Positions 37,722-45,821 of a stretch of 64,000 nucleotides of DNA are shown in pieces. Where the stretch lies: the NCBI RefSeq assembly GCF_022063185.1, contig NZ_CP091913.1:2295501-2359500 (forward strand). Direction: 5' to 3'. The stretch comes from Nostoc sp. UHCC 0870 (GTDB lineage: Bacteria; Cyanobacteriota; Cyanobacteriia; Cyanobacteriales; Nostocaceae). Both the position numbers and the translations under genes were made by a program. The notes under the pieces were generated by a model. It did no database searches, was not told the origin of the DNA, and was given only the letters and a program-made list of their open reading frames with translations. How positions within the stretch are numbered: position 1 is the stretch's first letter; every line of letters begins with the position of its first letter.

Positions 37722-38033
37722 ATGCACATAGTCAAAAAAATAGAAATTATTGCCAACTCCTTTGAGCTAGGCAAAATTTTAGATAGTTTAGATAAGTCTG
37801 GTGTACATGGTCACATTGTAATTCGTAATGTTGAGGGGAAAGGATTACGAGGTACAACAGAGGATTTAGACATGACAATGCTTGATAACGTCTATATCAT
37901 CGCCTTTTGTACCCCAGAGCTAATCAAGCCTGCGATCGAAAATCTTAGACCACTACTCAATAAATTTGGGGGTACTTGTTACGTCTCAGATGTGATGGAA
38001 ATTCGCTCTGTTAAATGTGTGGCTTCGCTATAA
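37722..38033 (+). CDS. sbtB: PII-like SbtB regulator of SbtA, no C-terminal R-loop seen
   Basis: A 103-residue PII-like protein placed four bases after sbtA. The fold is recognisable from VKKIEIIANSFELGKILDSL, SGVHGHIVIRNVEGKGLRG and the central beta strand VYIIAFCTPELIKPAIENL. SbtB binds adenine nucleotides, including cAMP, and gates SbtA. In Synechocystis SbtB the C-terminus has a CGPEGC redox loop; here the protein ends RSVKCVASL with a single Cys, so that switch appears absent. A longer frame from 37668 overlaps sbtA and is not supported. Confidence 0.85.
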   Translation: MHIVKKIEIIANSFELGKILDSLDKSGVHGHIVIRNVEGKGLRGTTEDLDMTMLDNVYIIAFCTPELIKPAIENLRPLLNKFGGTCYVSDVMEIRSVKCVASL

Positions 38034-38054
38034 GTTCAAAATGAGGCAGCTAAT

Positions 38055-38143
38055 AGACATCTCCAGAAATTAAAGATGCGTTTTCCAGAAACCTTGTAGA
38101 GACGTTCCATGGAACGTCTCTACATTCTTTTTTGGAGATGTCT
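38055..38143. mobile_element. 89-bp MITE with IS-type ends
   Basis: The ends AGACATCTCC and GGAGATGTCT are the same as the termini of the 1144-bp IS at 15185, and the insertion is flanked by a 3-bp duplication AAT (38052-38054 and 38144-38146). The interior contains a perfect 30-bp palindrome centred on TTCCATGGAA (38096-38125). No coding capacity; probably moved in trans by the IS transposase. Confidence 0.88.
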
Positions 38144-38179
38144 AATGAGTGAGATTCTCTTCTGCTACCTCTGATGCTT

Positions 38180-38920
38180 CTAACTATTCAAAGCTTTAAT
38201 AAACCGTTGTAAACTCTTAAATACACTAGGCTTTTTCCCTGGTGCAGCAGTGCTATCTGTAGATGTTTGCGGTTGTCCTTTGGCGACAATTAAATCTATT
38301 TCATCACCGGATGGCTTGTTTGGTAATTCGGCAATTTTTGACCATGTGCTGCTATTTTCTACCCAAATTTCCCACAGTCCAGGGTAGCAACGGAATACAG
38401 CAGTTTCATCATCTACGGGACGCAGGTAATAGCAAGATTCAATGGTGCTGATGAAACGTTTGCGGGTTTGTCTAGCGGCGTAACCAATCCCTACAACCCC
38501 GGAATCCTCTAGGCGGGGGTTTAACATCACGAAGGGGCGATCGCTAATTATTTCACAAATTTTTTCCAGTTGCGGCACTTCTATAGATGTAGGGGCGATA
38601 AATAAGAAAATCTCATCCTCTGGCTGAATTTTGGACTCGATGGAAGCAACCCTACCTGTACCAATATCCAAAATTTTAAACGGAGTATCTGCCCAATCAC
38701 GCCGGGCTAAACCCGCCGCACCAGCATCAGCAAAAAAGATTTTCAAGCGAGATTCATATTCTGTAAAGACAGGTAAAAATTGTTCTGCGACGGGCATAAA
38801 CTTGAGTTCTGGAAACAGTAACTCTACTTGGATGCGGCTATAACCGTCTGCTAAAGCGGCTTTGGTAGCTTCACGCGCTTGGGCGATCGCATCTTCTAAA
38901 GTATTTGGCAATTCCGGCAT
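38180..38920 (-). CDS. DUF1995-family protein (LPA3-like)
   Basis: A 246-residue soluble protein with the N-terminal pattern LPNTLEDAIAQAREATKAAL, VELLFPELKFMPVAEQFLP and FADAGAAGLARRDW, then FIAPTSIEVPQLEKICE and VMLNPRLEDSGVVGIG. This matches the DUF1995 family, whose plant member LPA3 helps photosystem II assembly. The cyanobacterial function is inferred only. The C-terminal ~40 residues are low-complexity. No operon partner. Confidence 0.82.
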   Translation of the reverse strand: MPELPNTLEDAIAQAREATKAALADGYSRIQVELLFPELKFMPVAEQFLPVFTEYESRLKIFFADAGAAGLARRDWADTPFKILDIGTGRVASIESKIQPEDEIFLFIAPTSIEVPQLEKICEIISDRPFVMLNPRLEDSGVVGIGYAARQTRKRFISTIESCYYLRPVDDETAVFRCYPGLWEIWVENSSTWSKIAELPNKPSGDEIDLIVAKGQPQTSTDSTAAPGKKPSVFKSLQRFIKALNS

Positions 38921-39267
38921 AATCTGTATATGGCTATTTCGTATGTACTCCTATTGTTTCAGGATTGGCTGTGATTTTCACCCCTCAATTCCAGAGAGAA
39001 TTATATTCGGGTTCTCAAAAACTGGTATCTCGGTGTTGGGTTTCCTTACGTCAAACGCCATTCGCCCCAAGCTGGGAGACATCTCCAAGGCGGTGGCTTC
39101 CCAACCTACGGATCAGGTGAGAAATCCGGGATAACTGATAACTGATTTAAGTTGAGGATAAGGAAAACGTAGTGAAGTTTTATCTTGTGTGAAAGCGTAC
39201 TTGTAATCATGTAGTATTTTAATTTAAGTACCTATGTAAACCGAACTATACAGCTAAAAAAATCCGA
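38921..39267. other. Intergenic region with 44-bp dispersed repeat
   Basis: These 347 bp between divergent genes contain the repeat copy at 39036-39079 and no supported gene. The promoter for the ATPase locus starting at 39268 must lie here; no clear -35/-10 pair was chosen. Confidence 0.45.
39036..39079 (+). repeat. 44-bp dispersed repeat, copy 2
   Basis: The counterpart of 16931-16974 in opposite orientation (about four mismatches). Confidence 0.7.
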
Positions 39268-40572
39268 ATGTATCCCAACTCACAAAATCCTTTCGTCGTC
39301 GGAACTCCTGTTGCGCCTGAAAAATTTATAGGTAGAAGGTCACTCATCCAAACAGCCTTCGATCAAATTAATAATCGCAGTCACTTAGCAGTATGGGGTG
39401 GACTGGGAACAGGGAAAACCTCTTTGCTAGCAAAAATAGCTTCTCCTGACACTTGGAGACAGAATGGACAAGATCCATCTTCAGCAGTCATAGTTCGCTT
39501 TAGTTGTGAAGCAATAGAGCCTTATTTTACTCCCACTGGTTTCTGGACAAAAACACTTAGCTTAATTAAAGATCATCTGCAAACTGAGCCAGAAATACAG
39601 GAGCAGATTAACACTTTGTTAGAGGAAGATAGAGCATCCAGAGATAGCCTACGTCAAATATTAGGGGAACTGGGCAAAAAACAGAAGTTATTGGTATTGC
39701 TCATAGATGACTACGATATAGCTCTTGATCAACATCAGGAATACTCTGATGAAAATATGCAAAAGTTCTTGGGTGAATGTCGAAATTTGGCGGTTCATTC
39801 GGAAGGAAAGCGCAATCTCTCTATTATTGTCACTTCTAAAAAACGCCTAAATGACCTCAGTCCCCGTCTCAATCCCAATCAATCACCGTGGTATAACCAT
39901 TATTTATTCCGACAAATAAAACCATTTGACAATACAGAAATTGAAGAACTACTCAAGCCATTTAATAAACCTATTACACCAGAATTACGGCAAGCATTAG
40001 GAGAAATTGCTGGGGGACATCCTACCCTCCTACAAAATGCTGGGTTTTCGTTATATCAAGAGTTGAAGAATAATAATGAGCCGCAAAAAGAAGAATTTAT
40101 CAAGGAGTTTGAACAGAATACTCAACCATTTTTTGATAGTCTTTGGCAAAGATGTAATAACAAAGAACAAAATTTATTGATGCTGATGGCACTATCAAAA
40201 TTAAGAGGTCATTTGCATTCAAAAAGACGATATGATTTAAAAGATGTTGACTTGATTTTGACTCAAAACGATAGGATTTTAACTTCCCTAGAGGAACAAG
40301 GTGTCATTAAACGTGTAGTCGCTAATGGCAACAACACTTCTAATTTTACTTCCTCATTAATGGAGAAATGGGTACTTCAAGAAATTTGGAATTCTAATGA
40401 AGATTCATTAAAACAAAGACAGAAGGAGTTTCTAAACCTCATGAGTCACCAGCAATCTGAAAATATGAAGAATGCTATTGTTTGGATAGGTAAAAATAAA
40501 AATGATGTCATGGCATCTCTGCAATTTGCTGGCAATATAGTTCAAAAAATAATGCAGTTTCTGGCAATTTAA
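39268..40572 (+). CDS. AAA/STAND-like ATPase, first gene of a three-ATPase locus
   Basis: A 434-residue cytosolic P-loop ATPase. It begins NPFVVGTPVAPEKFIGRRSL, with Walker A GGLGTGKTSLL near residue 50 and Walker B VLLIDDYDI near residue 150. GGHPTLLQNAGF near residue 250 corresponds to the GHP motif of related ATPases, and a winged-helix-like region follows. The C-terminal ~50 residues (MKNAIVWIGKNKNDVM, IVQKIMQFLAI) are not recognised. The next gene starts 23 bp after its stop and codes for a relative with different Walker details (RRIGKSS), so the two are likely one operon. It may act as a regulator or effector of the locus; not determinable. Confidence 0.75.
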   Translation: MYPNSQNPFVVGTPVAPEKFIGRRSLIQTAFDQINNRSHLAVWGGLGTGKTSLLAKIASPDTWRQNGQDPSSAVIVRFSCEAIEPYFTPTGFWTKTLSLIKDHLQTEPEIQEQINTLLEEDRASRDSLRQILGELGKKQKLLVLLIDDYDIALDQHQEYSDENMQKFLGECRNLAVHSEGKRNLSIIVTSKKRLNDLSPRLNPNQSPWYNHYLFRQIKPFDNTEIEELLKPFNKPITPELRQALGEIAGGHPTLLQNAGFSLYQELKNNNEPQKEEFIKEFEQNTQPFFDSLWQRCNNKEQNLLMLMALSKLRGHLHSKRRYDLKDVDLILTQNDRILTSLEEQGVIKRVVANGNNTSNFTSSLMEKWVLQEIWNSNEDSLKQRQKEFLNLMSHQQSENMKNAIVWIGKNKNDVMASLQFAGNIVQKIMQFLAI

Positions 40573-40595
40573 ATAATCCCAATAAACAAAATATC

Positions 40596-43526
40596 ATGGC
40601 TAATAATCCTTACATATTTGGGATTCCTGTGGAAACCTCAGATAGTTTCTTTGGCAGAGAATCTCTTTTAAACAATATAAAAGATAGTTTAGTACAAAAT
40701 ACAAAATTTATTGTATTGCATGGACAAAGACGTATAGGTAAATCATCGGTATTAAAAATAATTCCTCTGGTAGTATCTCCAGATGAATTTTTATTTGTAT
40801 ATTGTGATTTGCAAGCTCACGGGCATTCTAATTTAAATGAAATTTTCTATGCGATATTTTGTGAAATATTCCATGAAATTGGACTAGATAGTAATCAATT
40901 AGATGATTTATTAAATACAGATTCAGAAAATATTCTGAAACATATCCGGCGTTTATTAGCTCTAGAAGTTTATCATTTGGTAGGACAAAAAAAATTAGTA
41001 TTACTGTTAGATGAATTTGATGTTGTGACCTATGATGACACGAAACAAGCAGTCAAATTATTACAACTTTTAGAAAATTTAGTCAAACGAGAAGATGAAT
41101 TATTTGTAGTTGCAGTAGTTGGTAGATATCTCAATTCTATGCCTAGTTTATTGCAAGTATTTAAAAATGCAGCCTCTCAAGAAATTGGTTTATTGGATAG
41201 TAACAGTGCTGAACAGTTGATTCGTAAACCAGCTAGTAATATTTTGGAATACCCACAAAAAACTATAGCAGAGATTTGCAAACTTTCATCAGGACATCCT
41301 TTTTATACACAGGCTTTATGTTATGCAATTTTTCAAATAGCTACAAGTTCTAAAAATGAGACTAATAAAATTTCTAATATTTTAACTGATGATGTAATTG
41401 AGGCTTTACCTCAAGCAATTGAAAGTGCTGAAGGGGGATTAGGTGGTTTTTGGGAAGGTTTGAATATTCACGAAAGGGTGGTGATGGCAACTGTTGCTGA
41501 GGCTCAAGAGTCTAACAATACAAATATCACCAACGATCCATTAAAACTACTGGAAGACTATGGGTTAGTGATCACAGATGATTTAGAAGAAGCCATCAAA
41601 ACACTAACTAATAAGGGTTTTTTAGATAGTAACCCGATTAAAGTCAAAGTAGAAATAGTAAGACTTTGGCTAAGGAAACGTCACCCCTTATGGGATGAGG
41701 TTAGGAATTTAGAAGAAATAGGAGCAGATAATATTGAATCAGTTCTGAGTGTGGCTCGTAGTTTGTCAGAACAAAAGGGTAAACAAACGAATGCTTTAAT
41801 TTTATATGAACAAGTTTTGCACCTAAATCCCAATCATTTTAGTAATGTAGTGGAGTTAGCAGAAAAATACTTGGAAGTAAAAGAATTTGAGCAAGCTTTA
41901 AAACTTTATGAGCGAGCTTACAAAGTAGATAGATTTAGCTATGAACAAGCACTTATCCAGGCTTTAGAAGAATATGGACATTGGTTGATAACTCAAGATA
42001 ATTTTACGATTGCAAAGCAGCAGTACGAGAAAATTTTACAGATTGAGCCTGATAATAGTTTAGCTAAACAAAAATTAGTAGAAATTAAAGCCTTCCAATC
42101 GAAAAATAAAAATACAAGTGTTAATTTTAGACGTTTTGTAGTATCACCGATAGCGTTGACAATTTTAGGATTGATTAGTGGTACTGGGATTTTATTTGCT
42201 GGTTTTCGGGTGTTTAATATTTGCTTACCAATTATCTGTGTACCTCCGAATACTATACAACAGAGCAATAATATAGAAAATAGCATTAGTAGTGGCGATC
42301 GCACTTTATTCCGTCAGATACTAAACCCGGCTCGTGACAGAGGAATTAAAAGTTTTCATGAAGGTAATTACTCCAAAGCGGAGGAAGAGTTTAAAGATGC
42401 TTTCAATAATACTACACCTAAAGACCCGGAAGTGTTAATTTACCAAAACAACGCTCTGGCTCGTCAAAGGGGTAATCCTTTAACTTTAGCCGCAGTAGTA
42501 CCGACTACAGGTAAAACTGACCTGTCTCAAGAAATGTTACGGGGTATTGCACAGGCGCAAGATCAGTTTAATCAACGGGGATTAAAAGGTCGATTCTTAG
42601 AGATTGTGATTGCTGATGATGCAGGACAAAAAGAGCAGGGAGCAAAAGTTGCAGAGAAACTTGTTACAGATGAATCCCTCTTAGGCGTTATCGGACATCT
42701 GTCTAGTGGAGTCACAGCTACAACCTTACCGATATACGAAAAAGCTAATTTACCGATCATCTCACCTACTAGCACTAGTACAGAGTTAAGAAGCTCTGTA
42801 TTTTTCAGAACAGTACCTTCAGATAAAGCAACTGGTGAAAAGCTTGCTACATATGCTTTCAGAAATAATTTAAGAAAAGTATTAATCGTCTGGAATCCTG
42901 GTGATGGATACAGTAGAAGTATTAAATCAGCATTTAGTGAAGAATTTAGAGTCCAGTTTGCCAAAAAACAGATTGATGTAGATTCTCCTGCTGAGATTAA
43001 ATTAGCTACCCCAGATAAAATGATGGAAGACTTAGCAAGTATAACTTCGGATGAATCGCCATTACAAGCGATAGTATTTTTCCCCGATACCAATAATCGT
43101 CCGAATGCTATGGAGTTTGCGAAGATGATTCAACAAGATCAGAATCTTCAAGGAGTGCAACTATTGGGAGGTGATTCTCTTTATACACGAGAAGCTCTTT
43201 CTATAGAAGGATTAGTTTTAGCTGTGCCTTGGTTTCGGAATACAAAGTCATCAAATAACTTTGCATACATAGCTGATACACAATGGAGGGGTAAGGTGAG
43301 TTGGCGTACAGCAACTAGCTTTGATGCTACCCAGGCTTTTATTAATTCTTTAAGAATATCTACTACTATCTCTAAATACACAGTCTTAGAAAACTTAAAA
43401 AATGTCAATCTTTCACTTAGAGAAACATCTGGAGAACCTCTTACATTTAACAAAAGTAGTAGAGAAGTTCAGCGAGAAGCTATTCTATTGCAGGTTAAAA
43501 AAGAAACGTTTGATGTTATACAGTAA
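40596..43526 (+). CDS. ATPase-TPR-membrane-helix-periplasmic-binding-protein fusion
   Basis: A 976-residue multidomain protein. Residues 1-260 are an AAA/STAND-like ATPase (NPYIFGIPVETSDSFFGRES, Walker A GQRRIGKSSVL, Walker B VLLLDEFDVV, SSGHPFYTQAL). A winged-helix-like part extends to ~370, then TPR-like helices (~385-490, LILYEQVLHLNPNHFSNVVE). One membrane helix follows at ~515-545 (IALTILGLISGTGILFAGF). The C-terminal ~400 residues are a Leu/Ile/Val-binding-protein-like type I fold (TLAAVVPTTGK, MLRGIAQAQDQF, GVIGHLSSGVTA, ISPTSTSTEL, WRTATSFDAT). Topology suggests the ATPase is inside and the binding domain outside, a one-piece receptor. Function is unknown to me. Confidence 0.78.
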   Translation: MANNPYIFGIPVETSDSFFGRESLLNNIKDSLVQNTKFIVLHGQRRIGKSSVLKIIPLVVSPDEFLFVYCDLQAHGHSNLNEIFYAIFCEIFHEIGLDSNQLDDLLNTDSENILKHIRRLLALEVYHLVGQKKLVLLLDEFDVVTYDDTKQAVKLLQLLENLVKREDELFVVAVVGRYLNSMPSLLQVFKNAASQEIGLLDSNSAEQLIRKPASNILEYPQKTIAEICKLSSGHPFYTQALCYAIFQIATSSKNETNKISNILTDDVIEALPQAIESAEGGLGGFWEGLNIHERVVMATVAEAQESNNTNITNDPLKLLEDYGLVITDDLEEAIKTLTNKGFLDSNPIKVKVEIVRLWLRKRHPLWDEVRNLEEIGADNIESVLSVARSLSEQKGKQTNALILYEQVLHLNPNHFSNVVELAEKYLEVKEFEQALKLYERAYKVDRFSYEQALIQALEEYGHWLITQDNFTIAKQQYEKILQIEPDNSLAKQKLVEIKAFQSKNKNTSVNFRRFVVSPIALTILGLISGTGILFAGFRVFNICLPIICVPPNTIQQSNNIENSISSGDRTLFRQILNPARDRGIKSFHEGNYSKAEEEFKDAFNNTTPKDPEVLIYQNNALARQRGNPLTLAAVVPTTGKTDLSQEMLRGIAQAQDQFNQRGLKGRFLEIVIADDAGQKEQGAKVAEKLVTDESLLGVIGHLSSGVTATTLPIYEKANLPIISPTSTSTELRSSVFFRTVPSDKATGEKLATYAFRNNLRKVLIVWNPGDGYSRSIKSAFSEEFRVQFAKKQIDVDSPAEIKLATPDKMMEDLASITSDESPLQAIVFFPDTNNRPNAMEFAKMIQQDQNLQGVQLLGGDSLYTREALSIEGLVLAVPWFRNTKSSNNFAYIADTQWRGKVSWRTATSFDATQAFINSLRISTTISKYTVLENLKNVNLSLRETSGEPLTFNKSSREVQREAILLQVKKETFDVIQ

Positions 43527-43710
43527 TCAAAACGGGGAAAACTTAACATGAGCATTGTCAGCTGGTTAACCATAAATGATCAATAATAAAGCTTATAGCA
43601 AAAAATGGAGTCAAGACTTCCCTTTTCTTTGCTGTGCTATGAGGGCGTATGGGTAACTGCTGCATAATGAACCACTGCTTAGTAAACCTATCGCAAATAA
43701 TTATTTATTT

Positions 43711-45213
43711 ATGATATCTCTAAAGTCTCAGAGAAATCCTTATATAATCGGTCGTCCCATCAATGAACCAGAACTGTTTTGTGGGAGACAGAAGCAATTG
43801 TCGTTTGTTGAGGAAAATCTGAGGCGAGGCGAAAAAGTAATAGTGCTGCATGGAGAAAGACGAATTGGTAAGTCATCTCTGTTGCAAAATATCCCTAAAT
43901 TCGTAAAATTAGACAAATTTAAGTTTGTTAGCTTTGATTTAGAGTATCATAGCCAAGAAACACTAGAATCTCTGTTAGAGAAACTAGCAGAAGCTATTGT
44001 TGAACAGTTAAGTATAAATACTCAACAAGTTGAAATACCAAGGGCAGAAAAAATAAAAGTCCAGAAGGATATTTTCTGCAATAAATTTCTACCCCAAATT
44101 TATGCCAGATTAAAAGATACTAAATTAGTCTTGTTATTAGATGAATTTGATGCTTTAGAACCTACATATATAGGTGCAACACTCGAATCATTATTCGGGC
44201 AATTAAAAAGCGTTGTTGAAAATAATAAAAGGCTTTTCGCAGTTATCTTTGCTGGTAGAAAGTCTACAGACATAACAAATTTATTAAAAATATTTAAATC
44301 TGTACCAATTGCAGAGGTTGGTTTATTAGATGAGACAAGTGTGCAGCAGTTAATTATTGACCCCGCTTCTAACTTACTGAAATACACACCAGAGTCTATA
44401 CAGGCGATTATTAAGCTATCTTCAGGACATCCCTATTTTACTCAAATTATCTGCTTTGCAATTTTTAGTAGAGCGAGAGAATTAGAAAAATGGGAAGTAA
44501 ATCAAGAAGATGTAGAAGCTATTGTAGAAGCATCCGTTGAACTAGCTGAAGCTGGTTTAGCGTGGTATTGGGAGGCTTTATCTATACCAGAAAAGGTCGT
44601 ATTTTCTGCTGTAGCTGAAGCCGAAAGAATAGTTAATGAAAAACACGATCAACGTCTGAGCCAAGACCCATTGATGCTACTAAAAAGTTATAATCTTTTA
44701 TCTAAAAATGAATTAAAATTAGTCACTAAAGAACTAGTATCGAGAGGCTTTTTAAACGCAGAGGGTAATAAAGTAAAAATAGAATTAGTGGCGCGTTGGT
44801 TAGTGAAACGTCACCCATTATGGCAGGAAGTGAGGGAATTCGAGAAACGAGATCAACAAGAAATTAAGGAAAGTTATGAAATACTGAATCAAATACATCA
44901 AGTAAATAAAAAAGGAATTACAGCCAAGATATTTCAACATCAACAAGAAAGTAATATCTTGGAAAATCATATTTTAAATGAATCTCTTCAGAGTGTGTCT
45001 GAGGGTGTTTTCTCATTCAAAGGTAAAGATAATACAAAAGCTTTAGTAAATAAAATTTATCTGGCTACACAGGAAAATAAATTACTTATTTTAATACTCG
45101 GTTTGGGTATAGGAGCGATCGCAGCTTTTATAGCCATAATTTCCCCCATGATGAACGATCATCCCAATGACGAGCATAGCTCACCGCCGATAGAAAGCAA
45201 CGGTAGTCGCTAA
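43711..45213 (+). CDS. AAA/STAND-like ATPase with C-terminal membrane anchor
   Basis: A 500-residue relative of the ATPase half of the preceding gene, with NPYIIGRPINEPELFCGRQK, Walker A GERRIGKSSLL, Walker B VLLLDEFDAL, FAGRKSTD and SSGHPYFTQI. A winged-helix-like region precedes WLVKRHPLWQEVREFEKR, which the preceding protein shares as WLRKRHPLWDEVRNLEE. The C-terminal quarter diverges and ends in one membrane helix (LLILILGLGIGAIAAFIAII, ~456-480) plus a short hydrophilic tail. No binding domain is present. A 184-bp gap separates it from the fusion gene, so it may have its own promoter but probably the same pathway. Confidence 0.75.
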   Translation: MISLKSQRNPYIIGRPINEPELFCGRQKQLSFVEENLRRGEKVIVLHGERRIGKSSLLQNIPKFVKLDKFKFVSFDLEYHSQETLESLLEKLAEAIVEQLSINTQQVEIPRAEKIKVQKDIFCNKFLPQIYARLKDTKLVLLLDEFDALEPTYIGATLESLFGQLKSVVENNKRLFAVIFAGRKSTDITNLLKIFKSVPIAEVGLLDETSVQQLIIDPASNLLKYTPESIQAIIKLSSGHPYFTQIICFAIFSRARELEKWEVNQEDVEAIVEASVELAEAGLAWYWEALSIPEKVVFSAVAEAERIVNEKHDQRLSQDPLMLLKSYNLLSKNELKLVTKELVSRGFLNAEGNKVKIELVARWLVKRHPLWQEVREFEKRDQQEIKESYEILNQIHQVNKKGITAKIFQHQQESNILENHILNESLQSVSEGVFSFKGKDNTKALVNKIYLATQENKLLILILGLGIGAIAAFIAIISPMMNDHPNDEHSSPPIESNGSR

Positions 45214-45216
45214 TCT

Positions 45217-45549
45217 TCAAACTATGTTGTTTTCATTAACTATTATTGCCTGTCCTTGAACTACCTTTGGTAAAACAGCTAAAATGTTTGGGACTAAAGG
45301 CTTGAGATCGGCTAGACGATTCGATTTTGCTTGCAGGACTATTACCGCAATATCGAACTGTAATAGATTTTGTTGAAAAGATAAGTTGCGATCAACCGTG
45401 ATGAAAATGTCAAACTCTGCTTGTGCAAGAGTAAGAAGTTGACCATTCTTAACTCCTGCCCATCCCATCTGGGAAACTGTTTTCACTTCATAGCCAACAA
45501 ATTCTCTGGTAAATTTGCGGTCAATACACTCATCCACTAGCAACTTCAT
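45217..45549 (-). CDS. DUF5615 PIN-like toxin
   Basis: A 110-residue PIN-like protein with the family start MKLLVDECIDRKF and the acidic pair in FDIFITVDRNLSFQ (the DUF5615/Mut7-C-type nuclease pattern), followed by VIVLQAKSNRLADLKPLVP. Such proteins are the predicted toxins of DUF433-DUF5615 pairs. Its ATG overlaps the stop of the upstream antitoxin by four bases (45546-45549), which implies translational coupling. It converges with the third ATPase gene, three bases after its stop. Confidence 0.88.
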   Translation of the reverse strand: MKLLVDECIDRKFTREFVGYEVKTVSQMGWAGVKNGQLLTLAQAEFDIFITVDRNLSFQQNLLQFDIAVIVLQAKSNRLADLKPLVPNILAVLPKVVQGQAIIVNENNIV

Positions 45550-45764
45550 GCTACCATACCAAGAATTTGTTTCCCAGTTTCTTCTAAAAATGCGATAACT
45601 TGCTCTCTAGTCACAGTTGGAAATCCATCTAAAAAATCGTCAATAGATTCTCCTGCTTTGAGATAGTCTAAAAGTGTCTCCACGGGAACTCTAGTACCAG
45701 CAAAAACAGGTGTTCCGCCCATAATCTCTGGTGATGTTCTAATGATTGAGGAGTATTTAAGCAT
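45546..45764 (-). CDS. DUF433 antitoxin
   Basis: A 72-residue protein starting at ATG 45764 (MLKYSSIIRTSPEIMGGTPV). It carries the DUF433 signature IRTSPEIMGGTPVFAGTRVP and a C-terminal helical part (SIDDFLDGFPTVTREQVIAF). DUF433 proteins are the usual antitoxins for DUF5615 toxins and probably bind DNA to autoregulate. A longer frame from 45794 lacks support. Gene order antitoxin-toxin is normal. Confidence 0.88.
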   Translation of the reverse strand: MLKYSSIIRTSPEIMGGTPVFAGTRVPVETLLDYLKAGESIDDFLDGFPTVTREQVIAFLEETGKQILGMVA

Positions 45765-45821
45765 AGCTCTTTGACCTCCAGTTTCCGTACTCAATACTTT
45801 ATCAATAATCTAGCTCAGATG

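Noticed and set aside
39077..39090. AGACATCTCC at 39078, like the IS/MITE terminus
   Set aside because: No matching inverted end or duplication nearby; it is part of the sequence next to the dispersed repeat.
42572..43093. 173-codon minus-strand frame in the receptor-type ATPase gene
   Set aside because: Shadow of the plus-strand binding domain, which is well supported by motifs.
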